From: Marinobacter sp. CHS3-4
GTDB taxonomy: Bacteria; Pseudomonadota; Gammaproteobacteria; Pseudomonadales; Oleiphilaceae
Direction: 5' to 3'
DNA: 64,000 nucleotides
Assembly (NCBI RefSeq): GCF_030053415.1
Contig: NZ_JASGBJ010000001.1
Coordinates: 1,054,001 to 1,118,000 of the forward strand
Within the stretch, counting starts at the first letter, position 1, and each line of letters starts with the position of its first letter. The translations under genes were made by a program, and so were the position numbers. Shown one piece after another: positions 25,139-35,238 of the stretch. Below the pieces are notes generated by a model. The model had not been told where the DNA came from, ran no database searches, and saw only the letters and a list, made by a program, of their open reading frames with translations.

Positions 25139-26743
25139 ATGGGCATCTTCCGATTGCTCACGCTACTGTTGTTTGCTCTGGCAATGCCCATCGTTGCCAA
25201 TGCACAGAGCGAAGACCGGAGTGAAGATCCCGGCCAGGATCTGCTGGTCAATCTGGCTGACGCACCCGCCAGCAAAGTTGAAGACGCGATCCAGACCATC
25301 GTGAAAAGCGGCGACGAACGCGCCCGCGGTTGGCTGGAAGCCTACGGAAACAACCGCCTTAGCCGGGTTAAAGACACCGGCCAAGTTGTGATCGTACTGA
25401 ACAACCGGGGACGGGATTGGGAAATTGCCGATCCGCTGACCGGAGAGAACATGGGTGAAATGTCCCGACGTGATCTGGACAGAGTCGCCATCAACAACCG
25501 AATTCGTGGCCAGCTGGAAGGCATCCTTGCCATGTTGGACCTCAACGCCGCCGACCCCGATGTGCGCGAAGCCTCCGCACAGGACATGATGGGGAAGGTG
25601 GATGCCTCTTTAGTTGCCCCTCTCGAAGCCCAGCTTGAAGCCGAAGAAAACGCCGCCGTTCGTGACCGTATTCAGGCCGCGTTGGCGATTTATCGCGTCG
25701 GTGAGGGCGATGTCGAGGCTGTCGACGTGCTGGCCGGTAGCCTGCACCCACGCGCCCGCGCCGCTTTGAACGAAGCCGTGCGCGGCGGTGATCCTGCCAT
25801 GGTGACCGCTGCCAAGAACGCGTTGGCCTCCATCGAACAAAAACTGAAACTCAACAGCGCCGCCGAAACCCTGTATTTCGGGTTGTCGCTCGGCTCGGTG
25901 CTGGTGCTGGCCGCCATCGGCCTGGCCATCACCTTTGGCGTGATGGGCGTGATCAACATGGCCCACGGCGAGCTGATCATGTTAGGTGCCTACACCACCT
26001 GGGGCATGCAGCAATTGCTGCCGGGCCAGCCGGGCCTGGCGCTGATGCTGTCCATTCCCGCCGGGTTCCTGGTATCCGCCACTGCGGGCATCATCATTGA
26101 ACGCAGCGTGATTCAATTCCTGAAAGGTCGCCCGCTGGAAACCTTGCTGGCCACCTTCGGCATCAGCCTGATTCTTCAGCAGCTGGTGCGTACCGTGATT
26201 TCCCCGCAAAACCGTACCGTGGTGACGCCGGACTGGATGAGTGGCTCGGTGGTCATCAACGACGCCCTGTCGCTCACGCTCAACCGCCTGTACGTACTCG
26301 CGTTCGCGATGATCGTGTTCTTCGCGCTGATGATGATCATGCGCAAGACCCGCCTGGGCCTGGAAGTACGGGCCGTCACCCAGAACCGCGCCATGGCAAG
26401 GTCCATGGGCATCCGCGCCACGCGGGTAGACATCATGACCTTCGCGCTGGGTTCCGGCGTGGCCGGTCTGGCAGGTGTGGCGCTGTCCCAGCTGACCAAC
26501 GTGGGGCCGAACCTGGGCCAGAACTACATCATCGATTCGTTCATGGTGGTGGTGTTCGGCGGCGTCGGAAACCTGTGGGGCACGCTGATTGCGGGCCTGT
26601 CACTCGGCACCATCAACCAGTTGCTGGAGCCCTGGGCGGGCGCGGTGCTGGCGAAGATCATCGTGCTGGTGTTCATCATCCTGTTCATTCAAAAACGGCC
26701 GAAGGGGCTCTTCCCCCAGAAAGGCCGGGCAGCGGAGGGTTAA
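25139..26743 (+). CDS. urtB: Urea ABC transporter permease UrtB
   Basis: A 534-residue permease. It has a signal-like N-terminus (cleavage near ANAQ-SE) and a ~240-residue extracytoplasmic helical region peculiar to UrtB. From about residue 250 there is a LivH-type domain with eight or more TM helices, including GVMGVINMAHGELIMLGAYT and the GSGVAGLAGVALSQL coupling region. It forms the channel with UrtC. The ATG at 25139 gives the proper signal peptide; an ATG at 25067 would read through the intercistronic hairpin. Three bases separate its stop from urtC. Confidence 0.93.
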   Translation: MGIFRLLTLLLFALAMPIVANAQSEDRSEDPGQDLLVNLADAPASKVEDAIQTIVKSGDERARGWLEAYGNNRLSRVKDTGQVVIVLNNRGRDWEIADPLTGENMGEMSRRDLDRVAINNRIRGQLEGILAMLDLNAADPDVREASAQDMMGKVDASLVAPLEAQLEAEENAAVRDRIQAALAIYRVGEGDVEAVDVLAGSLHPRARAALNEAVRGGDPAMVTAAKNALASIEQKLKLNSAAETLYFGLSLGSVLVLAAIGLAITFGVMGVINMAHGELIMLGAYTTWGMQQLLPGQPGLALMLSIPAGFLVSATAGIIIERSVIQFLKGRPLETLLATFGISLILQQLVRTVISPQNRTVVTPDWMSGSVVINDALSLTLNRLYVLAFAMIVFFALMMIMRKTRLGLEVRAVTQNRAMARSMGIRATRVDIMTFALGSGVAGLAGVALSQLTNVGPNLGQNYIIDSFMVVVFGGVGNLWGTLIAGLSLGTINQLLEPWAGAVLAKIIVLVFIILFIQKRPKGLFPQKGRAAEG

Positions 26744-26746
26744 GGT

Positions 26747-27904
26747 ATGTGGTTAACTCGTCCCCTGCGTGAACGTTCTACCCAGCTGTTTCTGGGCATC
26801 CTGTTTGCGGCGCTGGCGGTGGTCACGCTGCTGCACGTGACCATGCCGCAGAACAGTGCGCTGTACGTCAGTTCCTACACCGTCACCTTGATGGGTAAAT
26901 ACCTGTGCTACGCGCTGCTGGCGGTGGCCGTGGACCTGGTATGGGGCTATCTGGGCATCCTGAGCCTGGGTCACGGCGCCTTCTTTGCCCTTGGCGGTTA
27001 CGCCATGGGCATGTACCTGATGCGCCAGATCGGCGACCGGGGCGTGTATGGCGACCCCATCCTGCCGGACTTCATGGTGTTCCTGAACTGGCAGGAACTG
27101 CCCTGGTTCTGGCACGGCTTCGACATGGCCTGGTTCGCGTTCATCATGGTGATGCTGGCCCCAGGCCTGCTGGCGTTGGTGTTTGGCTTCCTGGCCTTCC
27201 GTTCGCGGGTGACCGGGGTGTACCTGTCGATCATCACCCAGGCCCTGACCTTTGCGTTGATGCTGGCCTTCTTCCGCAACGAAATGGGTTTTGGCGGCAA
27301 CAACGGCCTGACCGATTTCAAGGACATTCTCGGCTTCAACCTGCGTACCGACGCCACCCGGCTGGGGCTGTTCATTGCCTCCGGCATTGCGTTGGCGATT
27401 GGCTATCTGGTGTGTCGGGGCATTGTCACCAGCAAGCTGGGCCGCGTGAGCATCGCCTGCCGCGACGCGGAAGCCCGTGCCCGCTTCCTGGGGTACCGCG
27501 TGGACCGTGTGCAACTGTTCGTATTTGTGGTCTCCGCGATGATCGCCGGCGTGGCCGGGGCGCTGTATGTGCCCCAGGTGGGCATCATCAACCCCAGCGA
27601 ATTCTCGCCGCTTTTCTCCATCGAAATCGTGGTGTGGGTGGCCCTGGGCGGTCGCGCCACGCTCTACGGCGCGGTGATCGGCGCCATTCTGGTGAACTAC
27701 GCCAAAACCGTGTTCACCGGCGTGATGCCAGACGCCTGGCTGTTCGCCCTGGGCGGCCTGTTCGTGCTGGTTACCGTGTTCCTGCCGAAGGGCATTGCAG
27801 GCCTGCTGGCCAAACGCAAGAAAGCCAAACCAGACGATTCAGACAGTGGCACTCCCGATGGCACCGCCACTGACAAACCGAGCGGACAGGAGGCGACGGC
27901 ATGA
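26747..27904 (+). CDS. urtC: Urea ABC transporter permease UrtC
   Basis: A 385-residue LivM-type permease with about ten TM helices. It has LGYLGILSLGHGAFFALGGY-like residues (WGYLGILSLGHGAFFALGGY), the UrtC-specific loop with NGLTDFKDILGFNL, and a late VWVALGGRATLYGAVIGA coupling segment. The C-terminal tail is polar. It is the second subunit of the urea channel. The stop overlaps urtD (ATGA at 27901). Confidence 0.93.
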   Translation: MWLTRPLRERSTQLFLGILFAALAVVTLLHVTMPQNSALYVSSYTVTLMGKYLCYALLAVAVDLVWGYLGILSLGHGAFFALGGYAMGMYLMRQIGDRGVYGDPILPDFMVFLNWQELPWFWHGFDMAWFAFIMVMLAPGLLALVFGFLAFRSRVTGVYLSIITQALTFALMLAFFRNEMGFGGNNGLTDFKDILGFNLRTDATRLGLFIASGIALAIGYLVCRGIVTSKLGRVSIACRDAEARARFLGYRVDRVQLFVFVVSAMIAGVAGALYVPQVGIINPSEFSPLFSIEIVVWVALGGRATLYGAVIGAILVNYAKTVFTGVMPDAWLFALGGLFVLVTVFLPKGIAGLLAKRKKAKPDDSDSGTPDGTATDKPSGQEATA

Positions 27905-28725
27905 GTTTTTTTGAAGAAATGGCCGATCGCGAGCACGTCTTCCATTTCCTGACGCCGCAAGCGTCCCCGGTGGACGTTCGCCACGGCCCGATCCTGTATC
28001 TGGAAGACGTGAACGTCAGCTTTGACGGCTTCAAAGCCATCAACAACCTGAACCTGACCATCGACGACGGCGAACTGCGCTGCATCATCGGCCCCAACGG
28101 GGCCGGCAAAACCACCATGATGGACATTATCACCGGCAAAACCGCGCCCGATACCGGGTCGGTCTGGTTTGGTACCCGTCATAACCTGCTCACCAAGAAC
28201 GAGCCGGAAATCGCCAGCCTGGGCATCGGCCGCAAGTTCCAGAAGCCCACGGTGTTTGAAGCCCTCACGGTGTTCGAAAACCTGGAACTGGCCATGGCCA
28301 CCGACAAGCGGGTCATCCCGACCTTGCGGGCCAAGATGCGCGCCGAATTCCGCGAGCGCATCGAAGAAGTGCTGGTCACCATCGGCCTGAAAGATCACCG
28401 CGACTTACTGGCAGGCATTCTCTCCCACGGCCAGAAACAGTGGCTGGAAATCGGCATGCTTCTAATGCAGAAGCCGCGTCTGCTGCTGGTGGACGAGCCG
28501 GTAGCGGGCATGACCGAACAGGAAATGGAACGCACCGCCGAACTGCTCACCAGCCTTGCAGGCAAGCAGTCCGTGGTGGTGGTCGAGCACGACATGGGCT
28601 TCGTGCGCTCCATCGCCCGCAAAGTCACCGTGCTACATCAGGGCAGCGTGCTGGCGGAAGGCAGCATGGATCAGGTCTCCAACGACCCGGAAGTGATCAA
28701 GGTCTATCTCGGGGAGGAGGCGTGA
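27901..28725 (+). CDS. urtD: Urea ABC transporter ATPase UrtD
   Basis: A 274-residue LivG-type ABC ATPase: Walker A GPNGAGKTT, signature LSHGQKQWLEIG (HGQ variant typical of UrtD), Walker B LLLVDEPVAGM and the switch His in VVVEHDMGFVRS. A ~35-residue N-terminal extension precedes the ABC domain. It powers urea import with UrtE. It overlaps urtC upstream, and its stop overlaps the urtE start. Confidence 0.94.
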   Translation: MSFFEEMADREHVFHFLTPQASPVDVRHGPILYLEDVNVSFDGFKAINNLNLTIDDGELRCIIGPNGAGKTTMMDIITGKTAPDTGSVWFGTRHNLLTKNEPEIASLGIGRKFQKPTVFEALTVFENLELAMATDKRVIPTLRAKMRAEFRERIEEVLVTIGLKDHRDLLAGILSHGQKQWLEIGMLLMQKPRLLLVDEPVAGMTEQEMERTAELLTSLAGKQSVVVVEHDMGFVRSIARKVTVLHQGSVLAEGSMDQVSNDPEVIKVYLGEEA

Positions 28726-29423
28726 TGCTGAAGATCGAAAAGCTCAACCAGTTCTACGGCGAAAGCCACACCCTCTGGGATCTGGAGCTGAACGTGCCCC
28801 AGGGGCAGTGCACTTGCGTGATGGGCCGTAACGGCGTGGGCAAGACCACCCTGATGAAATGCGTGATGGGCGAGGAAACCGTCAAAAGCGGCCGCATCGA
28901 ATTCGCCGGCGACGTGGAACTGACCCAGAAAAAGGTCGAGGACCGCAGCCGCCTGGGCATCGGCTACGTGCCCCAGGGCCGGCAGATTTTCCCGCTGCTG
29001 ACCGTGGAAGAAAACCTGCGCGTGGGCCTGGCGGTGCGAAAGGACGGCAGCAAGAAAATCCCGGACCGGGTGTACGAGCTGTTCCCGGTGCTGAAAGAAA
29101 TGAAAAACCGCCGCGGCGGCGACCTCTCTGGCGGCCAGCAACAGCAACTGGCCATTGGCCGCGCTCTGGTGATCGAACCGCGCCTGCTGATTCTGGACGA
29201 GCCGGGGGAGGGCATTCAGCCCAACATCGTCGCCCAGATCGGCGAGGTCATCCGCAAGCTGATCGAAGAAGACGGCCTGACGGTGCTCCTTGTAGAGCAG
29301 AAGCTGCCGTTCGCCCGCAAATACGCCGACAACTTCGCCATCATGGACCGGGGCCGACAGGTAGCCGGTGGCCAGATCAGCGAATTGTCTGACGAACTCA
29401 TCAAGAAGCACCTGACCGTATGA
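28725..29423 (+). CDS. urtE: Urea ABC transporter ATPase UrtE
   Basis: A 232-residue LivF-type ABC ATPase with Walker A GRNGVGKTT, signature LSGGQQQQLAIGRAL, Walker B LLILDEPGEGIQPNI and LLVEQKLPFA. The ATG at 28725 overlaps the urtD stop and follows GGAGGAGG; the GTG at 28722 is in frame and adds one residue. The gene ends in an ATGA overlap with ureD, tying import directly to urease assembly. Confidence 0.94.
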   Translation: MLKIEKLNQFYGESHTLWDLELNVPQGQCTCVMGRNGVGKTTLMKCVMGEETVKSGRIEFAGDVELTQKKVEDRSRLGIGYVPQGRQIFPLLTVEENLRVGLAVRKDGSKKIPDRVYELFPVLKEMKNRRGGDLSGGQQQQLAIGRALVIEPRLLILDEPGEGIQPNIVAQIGEVIRKLIEEDGLTVLLVEQKLPFARKYADNFAIMDRGRQVAGGQISELSDELIKKHLTV

Positions 29424-30328
29424 CTGTTTTCGAGCGCCTGCCCACGCCCCCTCTGCCGAAAGAGGACTCCGGCCACCGTTTTGACGCGGACCGTCGCTGG
29501 GCGGCGTCGATACAGCTGGGTTTCGAGGCGCGCGAAGAACAAACGAAGCAGATCACCCGCATGACCCGCATCAGCCACAAAGGCCCGCTGCGGGTTCAGC
29601 GCCCGTTCTATCCGGAAGGCAAAACCGGCTGCTGCCACGTGTACCTGCTGCACCCGCCGGGCGGGTTAGTTAGTGGTGACTCACTGGGCATCGACGTCTC
29701 TGTGGGCGCTGGCGCCCACTCCCTGCTGACCACACCGGCCGCCGCCAAGCTCTACAAAGCCGACCGCAACGGCGTCGCCTGGGGCCAGCACACGTCACTG
29801 AACGTGGCCAAAGACGGCGTACTCGAATACCTGCCCCAGGAAACCCTGGCTTTCAACGGTTCCCGTGGCGAACAGACCACCACCATCGAACTGGAAAGCG
29901 GCGCCAAGTGCATCGGCTGGGAAGTCCTTGCGCTGGGCCGCCCGGTGGGCGATCTGCCGTTCGTCACCGGCCACCTGGAGCAACGCTTCAGCCTGAGCCT
30001 GGACGGCAAACCCCTGTGGCTGGAACGCCAGATCCTCGATCCCACGCACCCACGTTTTCAGGGCAAATGGGGGCAGGGCGGCGCGACCGTTCAGGCGACC
30101 TTATGGGTGGTCGGTCTGGAAGACGAGGCCGGCGCTATCGAAGCCATTCGTGAGCAGCTACCCGAATCAAAAAACTGGGCCGTCACCCGCAGACGCGGTG
30201 TGGTCCTGTTGCGCTATTTAGGAAATGAAAGAAACGAAGCCTGGAAAACTTGCCAGAGCGCCTGGGAAATCCTGAGGCCCCTGTTAACGGGGCATTCAGC
30301 AGTCGTGCCCCGAATCTGGCTGACCTAA
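29420..30328 (+). CDS. ureD: Urease accessory protein UreD
   Basis: A 302-residue UreD/UreH protein with the family segments FYPEGKTGCCHVYLLHPPGG, LLTTPAAAKLYKA, VLEYLPQETLAFNGS and PGGL-type turns. It joins UreF and UreG on apo-urease to deliver nickel and CO2 to the active-site lysine. The start overlaps urtE. It is followed not by ureA directly but by a 104-base inverted-repeat element. Confidence 0.93.
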   Translation: MTVFERLPTPPLPKEDSGHRFDADRRWAASIQLGFEAREEQTKQITRMTRISHKGPLRVQRPFYPEGKTGCCHVYLLHPPGGLVSGDSLGIDVSVGAGAHSLLTTPAAAKLYKADRNGVAWGQHTSLNVAKDGVLEYLPQETLAFNGSRGEQTTTIELESGAKCIGWEVLALGRPVGDLPFVTGHLEQRFSLSLDGKPLWLERQILDPTHPRFQGKWGQGGATVQATLWVVGLEDEAGAIEAIREQLPESKNWAVTRRRGVVLLRYLGNERNEAWKTCQSAWEILRPLLTGHSAVVPRIWLT

Positions 30329-30353
30329 GCAGGCTTACTCATAGGTTGAACAA

Positions 30354-30457
30354 GGCAGGAGGGAAGGAGTGTCCGGGATCGTCAAAAACATGGATGTTTT
30401 TGTCGAGCGTACAGGGACGTATTCACAGCGTATCCCGGACACTCCTTCCCTCCTGCC
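30354..30457. repeat. Large inverted repeat between ureD and ureA
   Basis: Perfect 26-bp arms (30354-30379 and 30432-30457) flank a 52-base centre. The centre holds a second hairpin (CAAAAACAT and ATGTTTTTG, two-base loop) and a CGTACAGGGACGTATTCACA-type core. Such double-hairpin intergenic elements recur in related genomes as far as I recall (not checked). It looks like a non-coding mobile or MITE-like repeat that inserted between ureD and ureA. In RNA it would form a strong stem and could lower ureABC expression or mark a processing site. Confidence 0.82.
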
Positions 30458-30487
30458 GACGAACTCCAGTCTAGGAGGAGAACAACA

Positions 30488-30790
30488 ATGGAATTGACGC
30501 CAAGAGACAAAGACAAACTGCTGCTGTTCACCGCAGCACTGCTGGCCGAACGCCGCAAGGCCAAGGGCCTGAAGTTGAATTACCCGGAAGCCGTCGCCCT
30601 CATCAGCGCCGAGATCATGGAAGGCGCCCGTGAAGGTCGCAGCGTGGCGGAAATGATGACCGCCGGCACCGAAATCCTCACCCGTGACGACGTCATGGAA
30701 GGCGTGGCTGAAATGGTCGATGAAGTACAGGTCGAAGCCACCTTCCCGGACGGCACCAAACTCGTCACCGTCCATAACCCGATTGTGTAA
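30488..30790 (+). CDS. ureA: Urease gamma subunit UreA
   Basis: A 100-residue protein of the standard gamma-subunit length, starting [20 protein letters not shown] and carrying the [18 protein letters not shown] and [20 protein letters not shown] signatures. It packs around UreC in the (UreABC)3 enzyme. The ribosome site is strong (AGGAGGAG at 30474), consistent with high expression downstream of the hairpin repeat. Confidence 0.96.
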   Translation: MELTPRDKDKLLLFTAALLAERRKAKGLKLNYPEAVALISAEIMEGAREGRSVAEMMTAGTEILTRDDVMEGVAEMVDEVQVEATFPDGTKLVTVHNPIV

Positions 30791-30800
30791 GGAGGTTGCC

Positions 30801-31115
30801 ATGATCCCCGGAGAATACGACCTCAAAGACGGCGACATCGAACTCTGCGAAGGCCGCGAGCGCATCACCATCGAAGTCGGCAACAGCGGCGACCGCCCGA
30901 TTCAGGTGGGCTCTCACTATCACTTCGCTGAAACCAACCCCGCACTGGATTTTGATCGCGAAAAAGCCAAGGGCTATCGCCTGGACGTCGCCGCTGGCAC
31001 CGCTATTCGCTTTGAACCAGGCCAGACCCGCGAAGTCACGCTGATTCCCTACGCAGGCAACCGCGAGATTTACGGTTTCCGACAGGAAGTCATGGGCAAG
31101 CTGGAGGACAAATAA
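30801..31115 (+). CDS. ureB: Urease beta subunit UreB
   Basis: A 104-residue beta subunit: starts [20 protein letters not shown] and carries [35 protein letters not shown] in two pieces and [12 protein letters not shown]. The ATG at 30801 follows AAGGAGG. Its stop overlaps the ureC start by one base (TAATG). Structural subunit of urease. Confidence 0.96.
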   Translation: MIPGEYDLKDGDIELCEGRERITIEVGNSGDRPIQVGSHYHFAETNPALDFDREKAKGYRLDVAAGTAIRFEPGQTREVTLIPYAGNREIYGFRQEVMGKLEDK

Positions 31116-32818
31116 TGAAAATCACCAGACAAGCCTACGCCGACATGTACGGCCCCACCGTGGGTGACCGGGTTCGCCTGGGCGACACCGAACTGTGGAT
31201 TGAAGTCGAAAGCGACGCCACCCACTACGGCGACGAAGTAAAATTCGGCGGCGGCAAGGTCATCCGTGATGGCATGGGCCAGAGCCAGCGTGCCGACGAC
31301 ACCGTGATGGACACCGTTATCACCAACGCCCTGATCCTGGACTGGTGGGGCGTGGTCAAAGCCGACGTGGGCCTGCAGAACGGCCGCATCGCCGCCATCG
31401 GCAAAGCCGGTAACCCCGACACCCAGCCGGACGTACAGATCGTCATCGGCCCCGGCACTGAAGTCATCGCCGGTGAAGGCAAAATCCTCACCGCCGGCGG
31501 CATCGACGCCCACATCCACTTCATCTGCCCCCAGCAGATCGAAGAAGCCCTGATGAGCGGCATCACCACCATGCTTGGCGGTGGCACCGGCCCGGCCACG
31601 GGCACCAACGCTACCACCTGTACCCCAGGCCCCTGGCACATCGGCAAGATGCTCCAGGCCGTGGACGACATGCCCATGAACATCGGCTTCCTGGGCAAAG
31701 GCAACGCCAGCCTGCCGGAATCCCTGGAGCTGCAAATCAAGGCCGGCGCCATGGGCCTGAAGCTGCACGAAGACTGGGGCACCACCCCGGCGGCCATCGA
31801 CAACTGCCTGACGGTCGCGGACAAATACGACGTACAGATCGCCATCCACACCGACACCCTGAACGAATCCGGGTTTGTGGAAGACACCCTGGCCGCGTTC
31901 AAAGAACGCTGCATCCACACCTACCACACGGAAGGTGCCGGGGGCGGCCACGCGCCGGACATCATCACCGCGTGTTCCAAGGACTACGTGCTGCCGTCGT
32001 CTACAAACCCCACGCGGCCCTACACCGTGAACACCATCGACGAACACCTCGACATGCTGATGGTGTGCCACCACCTGGACCCGAACATCCCCGAAGACGT
32101 CGCCTTCGCCGACTCCCGCATTCGCCGCGAGACCATCGCCGCGGAAGACATCCTGCAGGACATGGGCGTGATCTCCATGCTGGCGTCTGACTCCCAGGCC
32201 ATGGGCCGGGTTGGGGAAGTGGTGTGCCGCACCTGGCAGACCGCCCACAAAATGAAAGTGCAGCGCGGCCTGCTGCCGGAAGACGAAGAGCGCGGCGCGG
32301 ATAACGTTCGCGCCCGCCGCTACATCGCCAAGTACACCATCAACCCCGCCATCACCCACGGCATCGCCCACGATGTCGGCTCGGTGGAAGTGGGCAAGCT
32401 GGCGGACCTGGTGCTGTGGGACCCGGCCTTCTTCGGCGTAAAACCCGCGCTCATCCTGAAAGGCGGCATGATCGGCGCCGCGCCCATGGGCGATCCCAAC
32501 GCGTCCATCCCCACGCCCCAGCCGGTGCACTACCGCACCATGTTCGGGGCCCTGGGCCGCGCAGCCAGTGCCACCCGCTTGAGCTTTGTCAGCCAGGCGG
32601 CGTTCGATGCCGGCATTGGCAAAGAGCTGGGGCTGAACAGCCCGCTGTCTGCCTGCAAAAACGTGCGGACCGTGCGCAAAGGCGACCTGAAACTGAACGA
32701 CGCCTGCCCGCACCTGACCGTGGACCCACAAACTTACGAAGTGCACGCCGATGGCGAGCTGCTCACCTGTGAGCCCGCCACCGAACTGCCACTGGCCCAG
32801 CGCTACCATCTGTTTTAA
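31115..32818 (+). CDS. ureC: Urease alpha subunit UreC (catalytic)
   Basis: A full-length, 567-residue catalytic subunit. The nickel ligands are present: H133 and H135 (DAHIHF), the carbamylated lysine K216 (GLKLHEDWG), H245, H271 and D359 (ASDSQAMG). The mobile-flap C318/H319 lie in MVCHHLD. It hydrolyses urea to ammonia and carbamate in the cytoplasm. It is coupled to ureB by TAATG overlap. No residue appears damaged. Confidence 0.97.
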   Translation: MKITRQAYADMYGPTVGDRVRLGDTELWIEVESDATHYGDEVKFGGGKVIRDGMGQSQRADDTVMDTVITNALILDWWGVVKADVGLQNGRIAAIGKAGNPDTQPDVQIVIGPGTEVIAGEGKILTAGGIDAHIHFICPQQIEEALMSGITTMLGGGTGPATGTNATTCTPGPWHIGKMLQAVDDMPMNIGFLGKGNASLPESLELQIKAGAMGLKLHEDWGTTPAAIDNCLTVADKYDVQIAIHTDTLNESGFVEDTLAAFKERCIHTYHTEGAGGGHAPDIITACSKDYVLPSSTNPTRPYTVNTIDEHLDMLMVCHHLDPNIPEDVAFADSRIRRETIAAEDILQDMGVISMLASDSQAMGRVGEVVCRTWQTAHKMKVQRGLLPEDEERGADNVRARRYIAKYTINPAITHGIAHDVGSVEVGKLADLVLWDPAFFGVKPALILKGGMIGAAPMGDPNASIPTPQPVHYRTMFGALGRAASATRLSFVSQAAFDAGIGKELGLNSPLSACKNVRTVRKGDLKLNDACPHLTVDPQTYEVHADGELLTCEPATELPLAQRYHLF

Positions 32819-32828
32819 GGAGTCAGCC

Positions 32829-33392
32829 ATGCTCGAACTCACACAACGCGTCGGCCGGGTAGAAGCCAGCGAAATACACGACCACCTGACCCTGCCATTC
32901 GAATCGCGCCAGCGCGGTCGCCTGCGGGCTAAAACCGATACTGGCTACGACGTCGGCCTGTTCCTGGACCGTGGCCCGGTGCTGCAAGACGGCGCCTGCC
33001 TGCAGGCCAAAACCGGGGAAATCATCCGCATCCGCGCGGCACAGGAACCTGTGGTCACCGCCTACATCGAAATGGGCTTGCCCATGGCGAAGCTGTGCTA
33101 CCACCTGGGCAACCGCCACGTCACCCTCGCTATCGGCGAAGAACTGACCGCCAAAGACGGCACAAGAGGCTACGTGCGCTTTCCGCCAGACCACGTACTG
33201 GAAGAACTGGCCGAACGCCTTGGCGCCACCCTGTATCACCACCAGGCCCCGTTCAATCCGGAATCCGGCGCCTACGCGCAGGCCGGCCACGACCACGGGC
33301 ATAGCCACAGTCATTCGCATTCGCACAGCCATTCCCATGGCCACTCACATGGCCATGCTCATCAAAAGGGCCACGGACATGCGCACGGCTAA
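32829..33392 (+). CDS. ureE: Urease nickel metallochaperone UreE with long His-rich tail
   Basis: A 187-residue UreE: an N-terminal peptide-binding domain (LPFESRQRGRLRAKTDTGYD), a C-terminal nickel-binding domain (AYHLGNRH-type segment CYHLGNRHVTLAIGEE), and a ~35-residue tail with about 16 histidines alternating with Ser/Gly. It delivers nickel to the UreDFG-apo-urease complex; the tail should store several Ni(II). The ATG at 32829 follows AAGGAG. The tail-coding DNA is a simple repeat of CAC/CAT codons and overlaps the start of ureF by 14 bases. Confidence 0.94.
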   Translation: MLELTQRVGRVEASEIHDHLTLPFESRQRGRLRAKTDTGYDVGLFLDRGPVLQDGACLQAKTGEIIRIRAAQEPVVTAYIEMGLPMAKLCYHLGNRHVTLAIGEELTAKDGTRGYVRFPPDHVLEELAERLGATLYHHQAPFNPESGAYAQAGHDHGHSHSHSHSHSHSHGHSHGHAHQKGHGHAHG

Positions 33393-34074
33393 AGCAACAG
33401 ACTACAGCGGCGACCTGGCCCTGCTGGGCCTGATGCAACTGGTCAGCCCCGCACTGCCCATCGGCGCCTTTGCCTGGTCACAGGGGCTGGAAAGCGCCTT
33501 TGAACTGGGCTGGGTAAAAAACGAAGACCAGTTGGGCCACTGGCTGGAAGGCGTGCTGGAAGACGGCCTGACCCGCTGCGAACTGCCCCTGCTGGTTCAC
33601 CTTCAACGCGCGTGGGCCGAAGAAGACGCCGACGCACTCAGCCACTGGAACGCCTGGCTGCACGCCACCCGGGAAACCGCCGAACTGAGCGACGAAGACC
33701 TGCGCCTGGGCGCCGCCCTGGTGCGGCTGCTCGACAGCCTGGGCCTGCTGCCCAAAGACGGCCTGATGCCCGCTGAACCCGGCTACGCCACCGTTTTCGC
33801 CTGGGCCGCTGAATTCCGCGGCGTAACCCCACGCCAGACATTGCTCGGCTTCGCCTGGGCCTGGCTGGAAAACCAGCTGGCCGTGGCCTGCAAAGCCATG
33901 CCCCTGGGCCACACCGCGGCACAACGGCTGACCGAAAAACTGCGCCCGAAACTGGTGACAGCGGTAGATGTGGCCATGCAGCTGAAAGATTCCGAATTGG
34001 GCCCGATCATCCCGGGCCTGGCGCTGGGAAGCGCCCACCATGAAACACAGTACTCACGACTGTTTAGAAGTTAA
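33379..34074 (+). CDS. ureF: Urease accessory protein UreF
   Basis: A 231-residue all-helical UreF with [20 protein letters not shown] near the start and [14 protein letters not shown], both diagnostic. UreF regulates the UreG GTPase in the activation complex. The start chosen at 33379 (ATG) lies inside the ureE tail; an upstream in-frame ATG at 33352 is possible. Seventeen bases separate it from ureG. Confidence 0.92.
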   Translation: MRTAKATDYSGDLALLGLMQLVSPALPIGAFAWSQGLESAFELGWVKNEDQLGHWLEGVLEDGLTRCELPLLVHLQRAWAEEDADALSHWNAWLHATRETAELSDEDLRLGAALVRLLDSLGLLPKDGLMPAEPGYATVFAWAAEFRGVTPRQTLLGFAWAWLENQLAVACKAMPLGHTAAQRLTEKLRPKLVTAVDVAMQLKDSELGPIIPGLALGSAHHETQYSRLFRS

Positions 34075-34091
34075 AACAAGAGGACAACACC

Positions 34092-34730
<639 letters not shown>

Positions 34731-34770
34731 GACAGAGATTCAGACTTCAATGAATAGGGGAGAACATCGT

Positions 34771-34950
34771 ATGAAACTGCTAAAGAAAGTCAGCCTGACT
34801 GCCGCTTTGATTTCGACATCTACCACGGCGCTTGCGCATCCTGGACATGAGGCGATTGGGGATGTGCTGCACGTGGAGTATTTGTTTGCGGCGGGTATCG
34901 TTTTGGCCGCTGCATATTCAGCGTGGAAAACGATGAAGCAGCGTCGTTGA
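34771..34950 (+). CDS. Small HPGH-motif membrane peptide after ureG
   Basis: A 59-residue protein: cleavable signal (ending TTALA), then mature HPGHEAIGDVLHVEYLFAAG, one TM helix and a basic tail. AGGGGAGA lies ten bases before the ATG. It is 40 bases after ureG and co-directional, so probably the last gene of the urease operon. HupE/UreJ nickel permeases also begin with a post-signal H-x-G-H motif, so this may be a reduced relative or a periplasmic nickel-handling peptide. That is inference from motif and position only. Confidence 0.68.
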   Translation: MKLLKKVSLTAALISTSTTALAHPGHEAIGDVLHVEYLFAAGIVLAAAYSAWKTMKQRR

Positions 34951-35043
34951 CTCAAACCGCTAACCGCTAAGGTATCAATCCCGCCTACAGTGCCTTATTT
35001 CTGCACTGCCGAAGCCCTCGGTGATCAAGAACAAGGTGTCATT

Positions 35044-35082
35044 TCCTGACTTCTTCGATATTCAGTATTGAAGAAGTCAGGA
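35044..35082. repeat. 13-bp inverted repeat at the island's left edge
   Basis: Perfect arms TCCTGACTTCTTC and GAAGAAGTCAGGA around a 13-base loop, in the 288-base gap between the urease cluster and the ATPase gene. No T-run follows, so it is not a typical terminator. It may be an operator or the edge of an inserted segment. The rest of 34951-35238 shows nothing I recognise. Confidence 0.6.
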
Positions 35083-35238
35083 TATTCCGTGCGTCATCAC
35101 CATCTCTCATCTAAGCTTTTGTTTTCTAATGAACTGAGCTTGTGGCTACTCCTACTTTCATCAGATTATGGAGCAAGTCAGCTTGCCGCACTATTACAGC
35201 ATTCGGTTTTGTTGCTGTTAAATGCTTTTGGTACTCAT

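Noticed and set aside
28440-28724. In-frame 5' extension of urtE
   Set aside because: It overlaps urtD in another frame; the start at 28725 with a strong ribosome site gives the normal family length.
30335-30883. Minus-strand frame through the inverted repeat and ureA
   Set aside because: Shadow of ureA and the repeat; no start site or family match.
31070-32842. 590-codon minus-strand frame opposite ureC
   Set aside because: ureC is beyond doubt; the antisense frame is rich in Val, Gly and His as expected from the complement of its codons.
33292-33360. CAC/CAT-rich stretch as a possible repeat element
   Set aside because: It simply encodes the His-rich tail of UreE.
35068-35238. N-terminal extension of the OLD-type ATPase
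   Set aside because: The added 57 residues are not typical of the family and read through an inverted repeat; the ATG at 35239 begins the conserved part.
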